Shown here: one piece after another, positions 9,001 through 16,499 of the stretch
Layout of the letters: each line of letters starts with the position of its first letter
Numbering within the stretch: the stretch's first letter is position 1
Assembly (NCBI GenBank): GCA_004322215.1
Contig: SCSM01000005.1
Coordinates: 1 to 35,071 of the forward strand
Source: Bacteroidota bacterium
GTDB lineage: Bacteria; Bacteroidota; Ignavibacteria; Kapaibacteriales; UBA2268
Direction of reading: 5' to 3'
DNA length: 35,071 bases
Position numbers and translations under genes: made by a program
Notes under the pieces: generated by a model
What the model saw: only the letters and a program-made list of their open reading frames with translations
What the model was told of the DNA's origin: nothing
The model's database searches: none

Positions 9001-9312
9001 TGCAATATGGACAATATTGCCCGATACCGCAATGGACGGATAGTCCGATTTGCCGGGTATTGGCGTCAACCTTGTGTCTGGTCCCCAGGTTAAGCCGGCA
9101 TCAGAGGAACGTTTGTAATAAATACCCATACCGTCTGTGGATTGAACCCATACTATGTGAATCACGTTGCCGTTCACTGCTATACATTTACCCATGTTCT
9201 CGTTGAGAGATGCATCGACCGTTGCAAAGGAAAGCTTTCGGTCCGGCTCCCACTGGGCAGCTATGTTAACAGTGAAAATGATAATAAGGATTAACGGCAA
9301 ATAAAACTTCAT
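6094..9312 (-). CDS. Secreted BNR propeller plus PKD-like repeat protein, T9SS substrate (1072 aa)
   Basis: The signal peptide is residues 1-20 (MKFYLPLILIIIFTVNIAAQ). Residues ~20-370 form a sialidase-type BNR propeller whose blades repeat SxDxGxTW and VHIxWxDxRxG. No catalytic sialidase residues could be identified, so a binding or structural propeller is likelier than an enzyme. An Ig-like module (~380-475) is followed by six ~85-residue PKD-like repeats, each with W.V.GG/NG, V.W and TGC motifs. The C-terminus (~985-1072) is a T9SS sorting domain (IYPNPSSGIVNLEF...SGMYFITIKN...). The start follows a GGGGGGAAT purine run. A terminator follows at 6038-6071. The protein shares the Ig-like and PKD-like modules with its upstream neighbour at 9433, pointing to duplication and module exchange. 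Likely role: surface adhesion or a surface scaffold. Confidence 0.9.
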   Translation of the reverse strand: MKFYLPLILIIIFTVNIAAQWEPDRKLSFATVDASLNENMGKCIAVNGNVIHIVWVQSTDGMGIYYKRSSDAGLTWGPDTRLTPIPGKSDYPSIAVSGNIVHIAYRDSAAGTTNSNYIRSTDGGNTWEAPVSLGSYSWWPSIAVAGNNVYVALNSNTSGNSEIWFRRSTNNGAIWESAVQISNAAGRSEDPTIAAGGNCVHIAWNDNRTGIMQTFYRRSSNGGVTWEAEVQRTNSPTFAYSPSLSVYGGDVDLVWADQRNGNNDIYHLYSSDFGATWGAEERLSFDPSASVYPTLVRSSSNVHVIWPGNGITYIHSSDGGATWVNPITLISAASTPTFSFVAVSGDVVHVIWTDQRDGYKAVYYKRNPTGNEGPPSNVINVTSVPTQLCTGVSFPIQYQAIGQFFGDNVFTAQLSNGVGNFSNPVDIGTINSSSSGTITATLPVSTIPAFGYRVRVNSNSPGATGNANSNDISINVLPAPRISGVTAACNYSSHTFTTPYFAGHSYNWTVTGGTIVGPNNLSGITVDWNTSNTMGTINVTETIITTGCTNSTSKTIEINPLPAAFILGGPVSCRNNFQTYWTYTTPGHSYKWTVDGGIIMGSDIDTSVVVNWASTNTSGTVTLTETNYITGCTNSHTHVVAIVPLPVPLIDGLPNVCKNSTKVYSTLPETGHSYLWRVTNGTLNGANNLSEITVDWITSNPSGTVTLIETNDTTGCTDSTSIKVMIYPLPDVTISGPDLVQKGSQQNYSCPLSDIVSYKWYVSGGVIFGANNTPNILVNWGGTGIGYIKLVCTNSGGCTDSLQKNISISNLNLTITGSETGCERNISTYTTPFVSGRANSWFASNGTVVGSATDTLVKIRWGSPSSGYVRLIQTVAANQAKDTAILNITIKPLPSPLINGGDTANRRETYSYSANSFNGTYFWKAINGTINGAADGQTVEITWETASIGFVKVIETTPEGCVDSATKTVILVVTSVDDFAQNNKNIKIYPNPSSGIVNLEFNNKSPDYYDIEITNVYGQIVKKLYSGRIEEGKFKLNWDGSDSAANQVFSGMYFITIKNSNYNLTEKFVRVR

Positions 9313-9432
9313 TATTCCCCCCTATGAAATTTATTTTACTAAAATCTAAAAAACAAATTAATTAATTTTTTCATTATTTCTAAAATATATAATACTCCCC
9401 ATTAAATTTTATTAAGTTATTTCAATCTTTGA

Positions 9433-12400
9433 TTATCTTAAAATCATTACCTTTTCTGCAGCCACTCCAAATTTACTGTTCAATTTTATAAAATAAATTC
9501 CCGAAGGAATCGATATTCCATCAATGTCATTTCCATCCCAATCTATATTCTGAGTGCCTTCGTTCAGCAACTGATTTCCAAAATCCTTGACGATTTCTCC
9601 TAATGAATTGACAATCTGAATACCGGCATTGACAGAACCCTTTGCCGTTATTTCAAGTTTAGCTTTCCCGTTCACCGGATTCGGAATTATTTTTATTCTG
9701 ATATTCGATGAACTAACAATATCATTTACTGAACTGACAAATAAGGCAACATTGATTTCATTAGAATCTGCACAGCCATCCGAATTGGTTTCAATTGCTT
9801 TCAAATTTCCAGAAGTACTTTCTCCCCAGTGTATATCTACTTCAGGAAGATTATCAGCACCGTTGAATGTGCCGCCTGTGACAAACCATTTATAAGTCGA
9901 ACCCTGATTATTTGCAACGGAATAATGTTCGTCTGCATTATTCAAACTTGAAGTTGCACCCTGTATTTTTGGCGATGGTGAATTAAATATGCTTACAATC
10001 TGATTAGCCGATGAACTACATCCGGAACCTGTAATTGTTTTAACTACCGTTATTGTTCCTGACGGTTCGCTAAGCCATCGCACCTGAACTTCAGCCATCT
10101 TATCATCGCTTACAATAAATCCGCCTTTGGCAATCCACTTAAATGTAAATCCGCTCACGGACTCAGTATAATATGTTTCGATTTTATTCGCACATGATGA
10201 ACTGTTGCCCGTAATCGGAGGAGCTGATGGCATTGGATAAATTGTTACCGAACTAAAGCTCGAATCCTTATACCCCGATGAATTTACTGTCATAACAAGT
10301 TTGATTGAACCGGCACCTATACTGTGCCATTGTACCTGAATTTCAGGTTGATTTACTGCCCCGATTATATCGCCTCCGCTGATATTCCAGTTATAAGAAC
10401 AATCATTAACATTAGAAGCAGAGTAATTTTCGACTGTATTTTCACATACCTGGCGGTGTCCTGAAAAATATGTTGAAAATGGTTTTATTGTAACAATATT
10501 GGAGGTGGAATCCCTGCATCCGCTCGAATCAACTGTCTGCACTAATGTAACAGTACCGGAAGGAGGTGAAAGCCATTTGATTTTTGTTTCTATATTATTG
10601 TTTTCGCCGACAATAGTGCCACCTGCAACTATCCAATGGAATGAATTCCCGAATACCGCAGTCGTTGAATATTCCTCGACACTGTCAGTATATGATACAT
10701 TAGTACCAGTGATTTGTGGTGCCGGTAATGCAAATACATTCACAATTTTTACTGCTGAATCTTTGCACAATGTTGCACTGTTTGTTTCTATCAGTGTAAG
10801 GGTTCCACTGGATTGCGCCGTGTTCCAGTAAACGTTTACATTAAGTTGATTGTCATTACCGACTATACTCCCCCCATTTACTTTCCACAGGTATGTATCA
10901 GCCGGTGTGAAAGTAGTCGAATAATTCTGATAACTCTTGTTGCATACATCGAATGTTCCCAAAACAGTTGGTGATGGCATTTTCAATATTGTAACTGTTT
11001 TCGATGCAGTAAGTTCACATCCCGTTGCCTCGATTGTTTCAGTTACCGAGACGACACCGAATGAATTTGAAGTATTCCAGTATATGTTGGCTGAATTTGC
11101 ATTTGAATTTTCTATATTACCACCGGAAACGCCCCATATATATGAATGTCCCGAAACCAAAGAGCAATTATATAAATGTGTATTCCTGTTGCAGGAAGTA
11201 TCTGCACCCGAAACCACCGGATTCGGTGCCGGATTAACTATTACAGATTTTATTGCCGAATCCCTGCACCCGGTTGCATTTACTGTTTCGGTCAGTGTAA
11301 CTGTTCCGCTTGGATTCGATGTGGTCCAATTTATCACAACGGAAGTAAGGTTAGCGCTGCCGACAACATTTCCTCCTGTTGCTGACCATGAATATGAATG
11401 TCCTAAAACACCGGTTGTTGTAAATGTTTGCGATGTATTTTGACACACGGCATCAGGACCGCTTATTACAGGTACAGGCAATGAATTGATTGTTATGTTT
11501 GTTCCGTTGTCGGTGCCGTTTACTGCAGGATTTGAACTGACAACCCTGATTCTGTATCCCGTACCTGCTGTTATATTATTCGGTATTGTGCAGTTAATCG
11601 TTCCGGAAGTAGTTGATGAAAGTGCACCTATGACAGTTGGCAATGTAAAACTACCAGAAGCATTAGATAATTGTGCAGTAAAAATATTCCCGGAATTAAA
11701 ATTTCCCGAAACAGTGTATGGAACAAGAATTGAAGCACCTGCACAAAGCGGTGAAGATACGGTTCCGGTTGTTATGCTGAGTCCTGCACCTGTAAAAGAT
11801 GATATATCCGCTTTGAAAACACCATTTCCGAAAGTTCCGAGAAATACTTTTGTGCCATTTATTGCAATTGCCCAGCAATTCATATTCAGCAATCCACCGT
11901 TCGCTGTTTGCCAGTTTGCCCCGTTATTTGACGAATAAAAAACTCCGTTCGATGTTGCAGCAATCAGAGTGCTGCCGATAACTGCAACAGATTTTGCCTG
12001 GCTTGTCATCCCATTATTTAAGTTTTGCCATGATGTTCCGTTATTTGTACTGACGCATACACCATTACTCGATGTACCTGCATATAAATTTCCTGCGGCT
12101 GAAGTCAAACAATTGATGTTCAAATTGGGTAATCCCGTATTTACCGGCTGCCAGTTTGCTCCATTATTTGTTGATATGTAAATTCCACCCCCGGTTGTAC
12201 CCGCAAACAGGTTTGCCCCATTCGATGTCATGCTCCTGACATTTGTGTTTGTCAATCCGTTATTCACGGGTGACCAGCTTAAGCCATCGTTTGTTGACAG
12301 GTAAACTCCATTCAAACTATTTCCATGGAATAAATTAGTCCCGATTAATGAAAAAGACCAGACCATTGACCTGGGATTTGTCTTGTTGACCACTGTATTC

Positions 12401-13572
12401 CATGAGCCGCCTAAATCAGAAGACCTGCAAACCTGTCCATTCCATAATCCTGCAAATAACGAACTGCTCTTTGCGATCAATGAATAACAATATAATTCCT
12501 CGAGGCCGCTGTTTATTTCGAACCAGGAAGTACCCCCGTTAATGGATTTAAATGCACCCCTGCCATAAGTGCCGGCGTATAAATCGTTTAAATCATCGTT
12601 AGCAAAATTAATAATAACTGAATTTGTCAATCCGTTTGTTATGTCATTCCAGATATTTCCTTCATCAGTCGAATAGAACGCTCCGCCATCGGTTCCTGCA
12701 TATAGATTTGAACCATTATAAAATAATTTCAGAATATATGTATTAACCAGACCGTTATTTGCAGGAAACCAATTCGCACCCCTGTCAAAAGAATAAAACA
12801 TTCCTCCGCCATTTGTCGCTGCAAATACTTTTGTAATGTTATTTTCAATATCGAGTACCGATAAATTTGTAATTCCATTGCTCGAATTGCTCCAGTTATC
12901 GCCTTTATCGGTTGATACAAATACACCGTTTGTATGCGACGCCGCATATAAATATAACCCATCGAAGGTTATTGAATTTATATCCGTACTTGTTAAGCCA
13001 CCGTTTCTCGATACCCATGTACTTCCATTATTTGATGATAAATACACTCCGCTGCTTGTTGCTAAATATAAGCTATCGCCGATGTTGATTATTTTATTAA
13101 TGCTTGCATTTGGCAATCCTGAATTGGACAACTGCCAGTTATTTCCATTATTCGTTGATTTAAATAATCCGGCTGTGGTTGTACCTGCAAAAACAAGTAG
13201 TCCTTTTTTCAAAAGCGATAGTACATTTAAATTCGATAAACCCGTATTCGATGCACTCCAGTTATCCCCATTGTTACTTGTCACGTATATGCCCCCGCCT
13301 GATGTTCCCGCAAATATCTGATTATCAACAACAATCATATCTTGGGTTCCCAATAACGGTAATCCGCTTCTCAGAGCTGTCCATGTATTTCCATTGTTTG
13401 AAGAACGGTAAATTCCGCTACCTGCTGCACCTGCAAACAACAATCCGTCTTTATATACAAAACTGGTTGTCATCCCGCCGTAAAATCCGCTATTTGCTTC
13501 AGTCCATTGAGCAAATGTGTGATTTACATTTATTATTATAAATCCAATAATAAGTACTAAAATATTTTTCAT
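9433..13572 (-). CDS. Secreted Ycf48/BNR-like propeller plus PKD-like repeat protein, T9SS substrate (1379 aa)
   Basis: The signal peptide is MKNILVLIIGFIIINVNHTFAQ. Residues ~25-585 hold about fourteen blades of ~40 residues following GGG(I/V)YxSTNNGxNWxxxNxGL, like photosystem-assembly Ycf48 or sortilin-type propellers. An Ig-like module follows (SPLCAGASILVPY, ~590-685). Next come seven PKD-like repeats of ~85 residues whose cysteine pairs are partly lost in the later copies. A T9SS sorting domain closes the protein (IIPNPVNGKAKLEI...SGIYFIKLN...MILR). The Shine-Dalgarno sequence GGAAGGAGGA just before the ATG is the strongest in this island, so high translation is expected. It lies 120 bases upstream of the related 1072-aa gene, which may share its transcript. 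Predicted location is the cell surface; ligand unknown. Confidence 0.9.
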   Translation of the reverse strand: MKNILVLIIGFIIINVNHTFAQWTEANSGFYGGMTTSFVYKDGLLFAGAAGSGIYRSSNNGNTWTALRSGLPLLGTQDMIVVDNQIFAGTSGGGIYVTSNNGDNWSASNTGLSNLNVLSLLKKGLLVFAGTTTAGLFKSTNNGNNWQLSNSGLPNASINKIINIGDSLYLATSSGVYLSSNNGSTWVSRNGGLTSTDINSITFDGLYLYAASHTNGVFVSTDKGDNWSNSSNGITNLSVLDIENNITKVFAATNGGGMFYSFDRGANWFPANNGLVNTYILKLFYNGSNLYAGTDGGAFYSTDEGNIWNDITNGLTNSVIINFANDDLNDLYAGTYGRGAFKSINGGTSWFEINSGLEELYCYSLIAKSSSLFAGLWNGQVCRSSDLGGSWNTVVNKTNPRSMVWSFSLIGTNLFHGNSLNGVYLSTNDGLSWSPVNNGLTNTNVRSMTSNGANLFAGTTGGGIYISTNNGANWQPVNTGLPNLNINCLTSAAGNLYAGTSSNGVCVSTNNGTSWQNLNNGMTSQAKSVAVIGSTLIAATSNGVFYSSNNGANWQTANGGLLNMNCWAIAINGTKVFLGTFGNGVFKADISSFTGAGLSITTGTVSSPLCAGASILVPYTVSGNFNSGNIFTAQLSNASGSFTLPTVIGALSSTTSGTINCTIPNNITAGTGYRIRVVSSNPAVNGTDNGTNITINSLPVPVISGPDAVCQNTSQTFTTTGVLGHSYSWSATGGNVVGSANLTSVVINWTTSNPSGTVTLTETVNATGCRDSAIKSVIVNPAPNPVVSGADTSCNRNTHLYNCSLVSGHSYIWGVSGGNIENSNANSANIYWNTSNSFGVVSVTETIEATGCELTASKTVTILKMPSPTVLGTFDVCNKSYQNYSTTFTPADTYLWKVNGGSIVGNDNQLNVNVYWNTAQSSGTLTLIETNSATLCKDSAVKIVNVFALPAPQITGTNVSYTDSVEEYSTTAVFGNSFHWIVAGGTIVGENNNIETKIKWLSPPSGTVTLVQTVDSSGCRDSTSNIVTIKPFSTYFSGHRQVCENTVENYSASNVNDCSYNWNISGGDIIGAVNQPEIQVQWHSIGAGSIKLVMTVNSSGYKDSSFSSVTIYPMPSAPPITGNSSSCANKIETYYTESVSGFTFKWIAKGGFIVSDDKMAEVQVRWLSEPSGTITVVKTITGSGCSSSANQIVSIFNSPSPKIQGATSSLNNADEHYSVANNQGSTYKWFVTGGTFNGADNLPEVDIHWGESTSGNLKAIETNSDGCADSNEINVALFVSSVNDIVSSSNIRIKIIPNPVNGKAKLEITAKGSVNAGIQIVNSLGEIVKDFGNQLLNEGTQNIDWDGNDIDGISIPSGIYFIKLNSKFGVAAEKVMILR

Positions 13573-13651
13573 TTTATCCTCCTTCCCTAAGGATATCCCC
13601 CAGATAATTAAAAACCATTTTAATATAAAAATAATTATTAATAATATATTT

Positions 13652-15394
13652 TTATTTCTTTGCTATGATTATAGTAACATTTTTTGTGTCGCAAATCGTA
13701 TATTGAACATTCGTGTACATATATGAATATCCGCTTTTTGCTGCTTTAACGGTATATGATGCCGGAGCACACAGATTCGTTGCTGTGAACATTCCTTCGC
13801 TGTCTGTAGTTCCCTGAATTGTCTGACTTCCGGTTCTGGATATGTAAACAGTTGCACCTTCAATCGGTGTATTATCAGCCGAATCGAGTACAGTAACATT
13901 GATTATAGCAGTACAACAAGAATCCTTAGTTGAATTCCCTGAAAGATATTGCGTACTGATATTTGTATCATTACATTTCATGCTCAAATTTATATATTTC
14001 AAATTGTATCCGTCTTTTTGCATCTTCAGAATGTAATCTCCCGGACAAATGTTATTGAATACAACATGACCGCTTATATCCGAATTATATATTCCAATCT
14101 TAGTCGAACCGAGGTATAAAGCTAACGAAACCCCTTTTAGCAAATTTCCGTTTGCTGAGTCTTTTACAGTAACATCAACCACACCGTGGCAGCAGGAATC
14201 TTCATCGGATTTCTTCATTAAAGCGATTGTCTGATTCTTAGTATCACATTCGGTATATGTAATATTCACGTACTGGTAATTATAACCGTCTTTATATGCT
14301 TTGACTGTATAAGTTGCCGGGGCACACAAATTAGTTGCTGTGTATATTCCGTTATTATCTGTTGTTCCTTTTGCAAACTGAGCACCTGACCTGAAAATAA
14401 TAACTGTTGCTCCTTCGATGCTGCTCGAATCTTTTGAATCGACGACTTTAGTATTCAAAACGGCGGTACAGCAGGTATCGGAGCTTGTCTGCTTCACTAA
14501 GTACCGCATACTTTTATTCGTATCGTTGCACTTCATTTGCAAAGGATTAATATACAAATAAATATATCCGGATTTGACTATTTTCATCACGTAATCACCT
14601 TCGCAGATATCTGCAAATTGGACATATCCGTTGTTATCAGTCAGTTTTGAACCGATTTGCATCGAGCCGTTCCATAACACAACTGTTGCACCTTCGATGA
14701 TATTACCATTGACAGAATCCTTGACGACAACTTCAATCAAACCGTGGCAACAGGAATCCATCCGGGTCATAAAATAATTTTGAGGGACCGGAATCGAATC
14801 ATCTCCCTGTACATAAGTCGAATCGTATATTAATTGGAATCCCGGCTTGAACAATCTCAACATATACATTCCCGGACACACATTTGTGAATTTAACATTA
14901 CCTTCCTTTGTAAATGCTTTTCGGATTAATGTTCCCGAACGGAACAAACGTACCTCGACATCACTCAAAGTCGTGCTGTCACTTTCATCAAACGTGAATA
15001 AGTTTATAGCACCTTTGCAACTGTCATCGTGGCATAACAAAACAGGAGATTTGCTTTTGCTTTTGAAATTCGACAGATTATCTTCATAAGCTTTGAAGTC
15101 CTGATGTGTAATTTTAACGATTAATTTACTGATGTCGTCGGGAAGATTAATAATAGAAAAATTTCCATCTTCATCAGTAGTGTCTTTTGCAATTTCACTT
15201 GCTATCGCATTTGATGTGCTGTAAACATCGACGATAGCATAAGGAACAGGATTATTTTGCTCGTCAACGATTATTCCGGTAATCGTGTGTTCGTCAACCG
15301 GATTGTTGGGATTGTTTGTGCAGGACAGGAAAATGAATATACCCGTTAATAACAGAGGGATATATAAATAACAAGCACTGATTAATTTTTTCAT
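13652..15394 (-). CDS. Lipoprotein with six carboxypeptidase-regulatory-like repeats (580 aa)
   Basis: I start at the ATG at 15394 (MKKLISACYLY...) rather than 36 bases earlier. It gives a standard lipoprotein signal ending in the lipobox FLSC, with GGGGATT just upstream. After Cys-24 there are six ~90-residue beta-sandwich modules of CarboxypepD_reg type (EGATVxIxxxGxxxxxxTDxxGxxxxxNLC, then YTVKAxKxGYxYxY). The last four begin DSCC or DTCC and alternate between two subtypes: DSCCHG...VKDSxNGN and D(S/T)CCTA...LCAPAxYTVKA. This indicates duplication of a two-module unit. The regular cysteines suggest disulfides outside the cytoplasm. Probable location is the outer membrane; role unknown, perhaps a stalk or binding scaffold. 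Confidence 0.85.
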   Translation of the reverse strand: MKKLISACYLYIPLLLTGIFIFLSCTNNPNNPVDEHTITGIIVDEQNNPVPYAIVDVYSTSNAIASEIAKDTTDEDGNFSIINLPDDISKLIVKITHQDFKAYEDNLSNFKSKSKSPVLLCHDDSCKGAINLFTFDESDSTTLSDVEVRLFRSGTLIRKAFTKEGNVKFTNVCPGMYMLRLFKPGFQLIYDSTYVQGDDSIPVPQNYFMTRMDSCCHGLIEVVVKDSVNGNIIEGATVVLWNGSMQIGSKLTDNNGYVQFADICEGDYVMKIVKSGYIYLYINPLQMKCNDTNKSMRYLVKQTSSDTCCTAVLNTKVVDSKDSSSIEGATVIIFRSGAQFAKGTTDNNGIYTATNLCAPATYTVKAYKDGYNYQYVNITYTECDTKNQTIALMKKSDEDSCCHGVVDVTVKDSANGNLLKGVSLALYLGSTKIGIYNSDISGHVVFNNICPGDYILKMQKDGYNLKYINLSMKCNDTNISTQYLSGNSTKDSCCTAIINVTVLDSADNTPIEGATVYISRTGSQTIQGTTDSEGMFTATNLCAPASYTVKAAKSGYSYMYTNVQYTICDTKNVTIIIAKK

Positions 15395-15818
15395 AGTAAT
15401 CCCCGTTAATTTATAAAAAAATTTGTTCAATCAATCTTATGAATAACACAATTTATTCAAAAATGTTACACGCCATGCCATATTTTTTTTATTTATATTA
15501 ATTTTTTAATGATTTATTAAGTAATTCCCGTCTGAATTTATATATTTTGTACTCATCAGGTTGATTGACATACGTCCTTGATTTTAATATAAATAAATCA
15601 ATTTTATCATTTCTCTATTTAACGAATTGACTTAATGATTAAAAAAAACTAATTATTTATCATTTTAAGCTGATATTTATATTAATTTTGTAATCAATTT
15701 TAATATAGTAATAATCATCTTAATATAATGGTATTTAAGTATTTACTATATTATTCCGATTAAATAAAGATAAATAAAACAACACATAATAAATGAAAAA
15801 TAAAACTTTGAGGTTAGT
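15395..15818. promoter_or_regulatory. AT-rich divergent intergenic region between the lipoprotein gene and the redox operon
   Basis: This very AT-rich stretch must hold promoters for both the leftward lipoprotein gene and the rightward cytochrome operon. On the plus strand TAATTTTG at 15683-15690 matches TAnnTTTG but lies 129 bases before the operon start and lacks a clear -33 element. No hairpin with a T-run, operator palindrome or small gene was recognised. Several runs related to TTTTAATATA recur; I cannot tell whether they mean more than base composition. Confidence 0.4.
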
Positions 15819-16466
15819 ATGTTAGAGTTGCTGAAGCATGAGGTTCAGTATGTTGCCCTTGCAATAATGGGTTTGGTCTATATATCAAAAGTAATCTGGA
15901 TTCTCAGTTTTAAACCAATGAAGGAAAGAACTCCCGGAAGAGGAATGGAAAAGAAAGCAATCACTGCTTCATTCTTTTCACTGTTTATGCCCTGGACTAT
16001 GGAAAGCACTTCAAAGAAATGGTACAAATGGATCGAATTTGCAGTTTTTCATGTCGGTATTGCTGCCGCTATAATTGCATCTTTTATTATTCCCGAAGCT
16101 CCGGAAATGATGACAGCTCAGGTGATTGTTGTATTTAAAGTATTAATGGCTTTATCATTTTTCATTGTAATTCTTCGTTTGGGGAGACGCCTATTCTCGC
16201 CGGTTAATAAAATCATTAGCCATCCCGACGATTATTTCTCTGTTGCTATGATGGTTATCTGGTTCTTTGTTGCCTTTTTTGCTATGGATTTGAACGAAAG
16301 CCATTGGTCGTTCCCCGCATTTTTTGCTATCACGGCTTTTTTAATTGCTTATGTTCCGTTTAGTAAGATGTCGCATTATATTCTCTGGCCCTTTTCGAGG
16401 TATTATTTCGGAAAACACTTTGGTCATAGGGGAACTTACCCCAAAATAAAAGGGGAGTTCCTATAA
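15819..16466 (+). CDS. NarI/DsrM-like membrane cytochrome b subunit (215 aa)
   Basis: A predicted integral-membrane di-heme cytochrome b that would exchange electrons between the quinone pool and the iron-sulfur protein encoded next. Five hydrophobic segments lie near residues 12-31, 72-92, 100-120, 138-156 and 165-182. Histidines H78 (FAVFHVG) and H186 (KMSHYI), near helices two and five, are the best candidates for axial heme ligands by analogy with nitrate reductase gamma subunits. H135 and H162 are further candidates. The length (~215) fits NarI-type subunits. GAGG five bases before the ATG fixes the start. It is 33 bases upstream of the HdrD-like gene, as in many DsrMK/HdrED-like pairs. 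Heme number and direction of electron flow are inferred. Confidence 0.75.
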   Translation: MLELLKHEVQYVALAIMGLVYISKVIWILSFKPMKERTPGRGMEKKAITASFFSLFMPWTMESTSKKWYKWIEFAVFHVGIAAAIIASFIIPEAPEMMTAQVIVVFKVLMALSFFIVILRLGRRLFSPVNKIISHPDDYFSVAMMVIWFFVAFFAMDLNESHWSFPAFFAITAFLIAYVPFSKMSHYILWPFSRYYFGKHFGHRGTYPKIKGEFL

Positions 16467-16499
16467 TTAATAATTAATTTTTGAAAAGATATTTGGGAA

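Noticed and set aside
8841-9206. Plus-strand 121-codon open frame
   Set aside because: Antisense to the BNR propeller of the 1072-aa protein, with no start signals or recognisable domain.
10937-11443. Plus-strand 168-codon open frame
   Set aside because: It lies wholly antisense to the repeats of the 1379-aa secreted protein, has no ribosome-binding site, and its openness follows from the repeat composition of the real gene.
12836-13321. Plus-strand 161-codon open frame
   Set aside because: It is antisense to the propeller blades of the 1379-aa protein; the repeated pattern is a mirror of the blade repeats.
9433-13572. Regular short DNA repeats that might suggest a CRISPR array
   Set aside because: The repeats are in-frame coding units (propeller blades and PKD-like domains) with diverged sequence, not identical repeats with unique spacers.
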